A program made the translations under genes and the position numbers. The notes under the pieces are model-generated. The model saw only the letters and a program-made list of their open reading frames with translations. It ran no database searches and had not been told where the DNA came from. From Cupriavidus numazuensis (GTDB lineage: Bacteria > Pseudomonadota > Gammaproteobacteria > Burkholderiales > Burkholderiaceae), in NCBI RefSeq assembly GCF_905397435.1, contig NZ_CAJPVI010000057.1:1-58689 (forward strand): 58,689 nt of DNA, read 5' to 3'. Positions 58,603 to 58,689 of this stretch are shown here, one piece after another (the stretch's first letter is position 1; every line of letters starts with the position of its first letter).

Positions 58603-58689
58603 TCAGCCAACGCGCTTCGCCATCGACAGCAACTGATGATGGATCTCAGCTGGACGGTACAGGCGAACCGTTATGACCCAGCCCTCGCA
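58603..58689 (-). CDS. C-terminal fragment of a gene entering from the right edge
   Basis: A minus-strand frame open at the right edge ends at TGA (58603-58605). The visible 28 residues read E-G-W-V-I-T-V-R-L-Y-R-P-A-E and then a helix-like tail. The G-W-x-x-x-x-R-L-Y-x-P pattern resembles the last strand of DUF1214/DUF1254 proteins, but the piece is too short for a firm call. The 58438-58602 gap before it holds nothing recognisable. Confidence 0.3.
   Translation of the reverse strand, partial: CEGWVITVRLYRPAEIHHQLLSMAKRVG

Noticed and set aside
1..58689. CRISPR array, tRNA, rRNA or prophage genes
   Set aside because: No regularly spaced repeats, cloverleaf, rRNA segments or phage structural genes were seen on reading both strands.

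Overview
The window comes from a high-GC beta-proteobacterium, most likely a Burkholderiaceae member close to Cupriavidus. This is inferred from strongly GC-biased codons, a Burkholderiales-type trimeric porin, five intact Bug/TctC periplasmic receptors, recurrent GGAGACA-type ribosome binding sites and a characteristic palindromic intergenic repeat. No rRNA, tRNA, CRISPR array, phage module or complete insertion sequence was recognised. Most of the window reads as a catabolic accessory region built around CoA-ester chemistry.

Layout. Positions 1-7300 hold miscellaneous genes: an EthD-like protein, a DUF5995 + von Willebrand A pair, a small orphan, a DUF1643 gene, a broken Bug gene and an intact Bug gene. 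Positions 7600-11850 hold a large MalT-like LuxR regulator facing a porin. Positions 12200-22140 hold an SCPx-type thiolase, an MFS permease (opposite strand), an acyl-CoA ligase with two acyl-CoA dehydrogenases (ACADs), and a second MalT-like regulator. Positions 22250-26730 hold a TauD-type dioxygenase divergent from an aldehyde dehydrogenase + IclR pair, then a dienelactone hydrolase.

Positions 26790-41490 hold an IclR regulator divergent from a 13-gene operon: CoA-transferase, Bug, alpha-methylacyl-CoA racemase, Bug, ACAD pair, crotonase, LCAD-like ACAD, SCPx thiolase, MaoC pair, SDR and ligase. Positions 41566-42287 carry a long inverted repeat. Positions 42316-48702 hold a LysR regulator divergent from MaoC-like, Bug, ACAD, CoA-transferase and Bug genes. 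Positions 48868-56344 (minus strand) hold SDR, DUF35, an Ltp2-like aldolase, ligase, MaoC pair and ACAD pair, divergent from a third IclR regulator. The right end has a putative lipoprotein and the tail of another gene.

How the genes work together (inference). Ligases or CoA-transferases would activate an acid. A racemase and ACADs would prepare and desaturate it, two-subunit MaoC hydratases would add water, and SDRs would oxidise the alcohol. Cleavage would use either SCPx thiolases (plus-strand operon) or an Ltp2-DUF35 retro-aldolase (minus-strand operon). The plus-strand operon combines the enzyme classes of peroxisomal branched-chain/bile-acid beta-oxidation. The minus-strand operon resembles actinobacterial steroid side-chain (igr) operons. 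No steroid-ring or aromatic-ring cleavage genes are present, so the substrate is unknown; a branched, isoprenoid-like or alicyclic carboxylic acid is the best guess. Candidate operators for the IclR and LysR regulators are visible in the divergent promoter regions.
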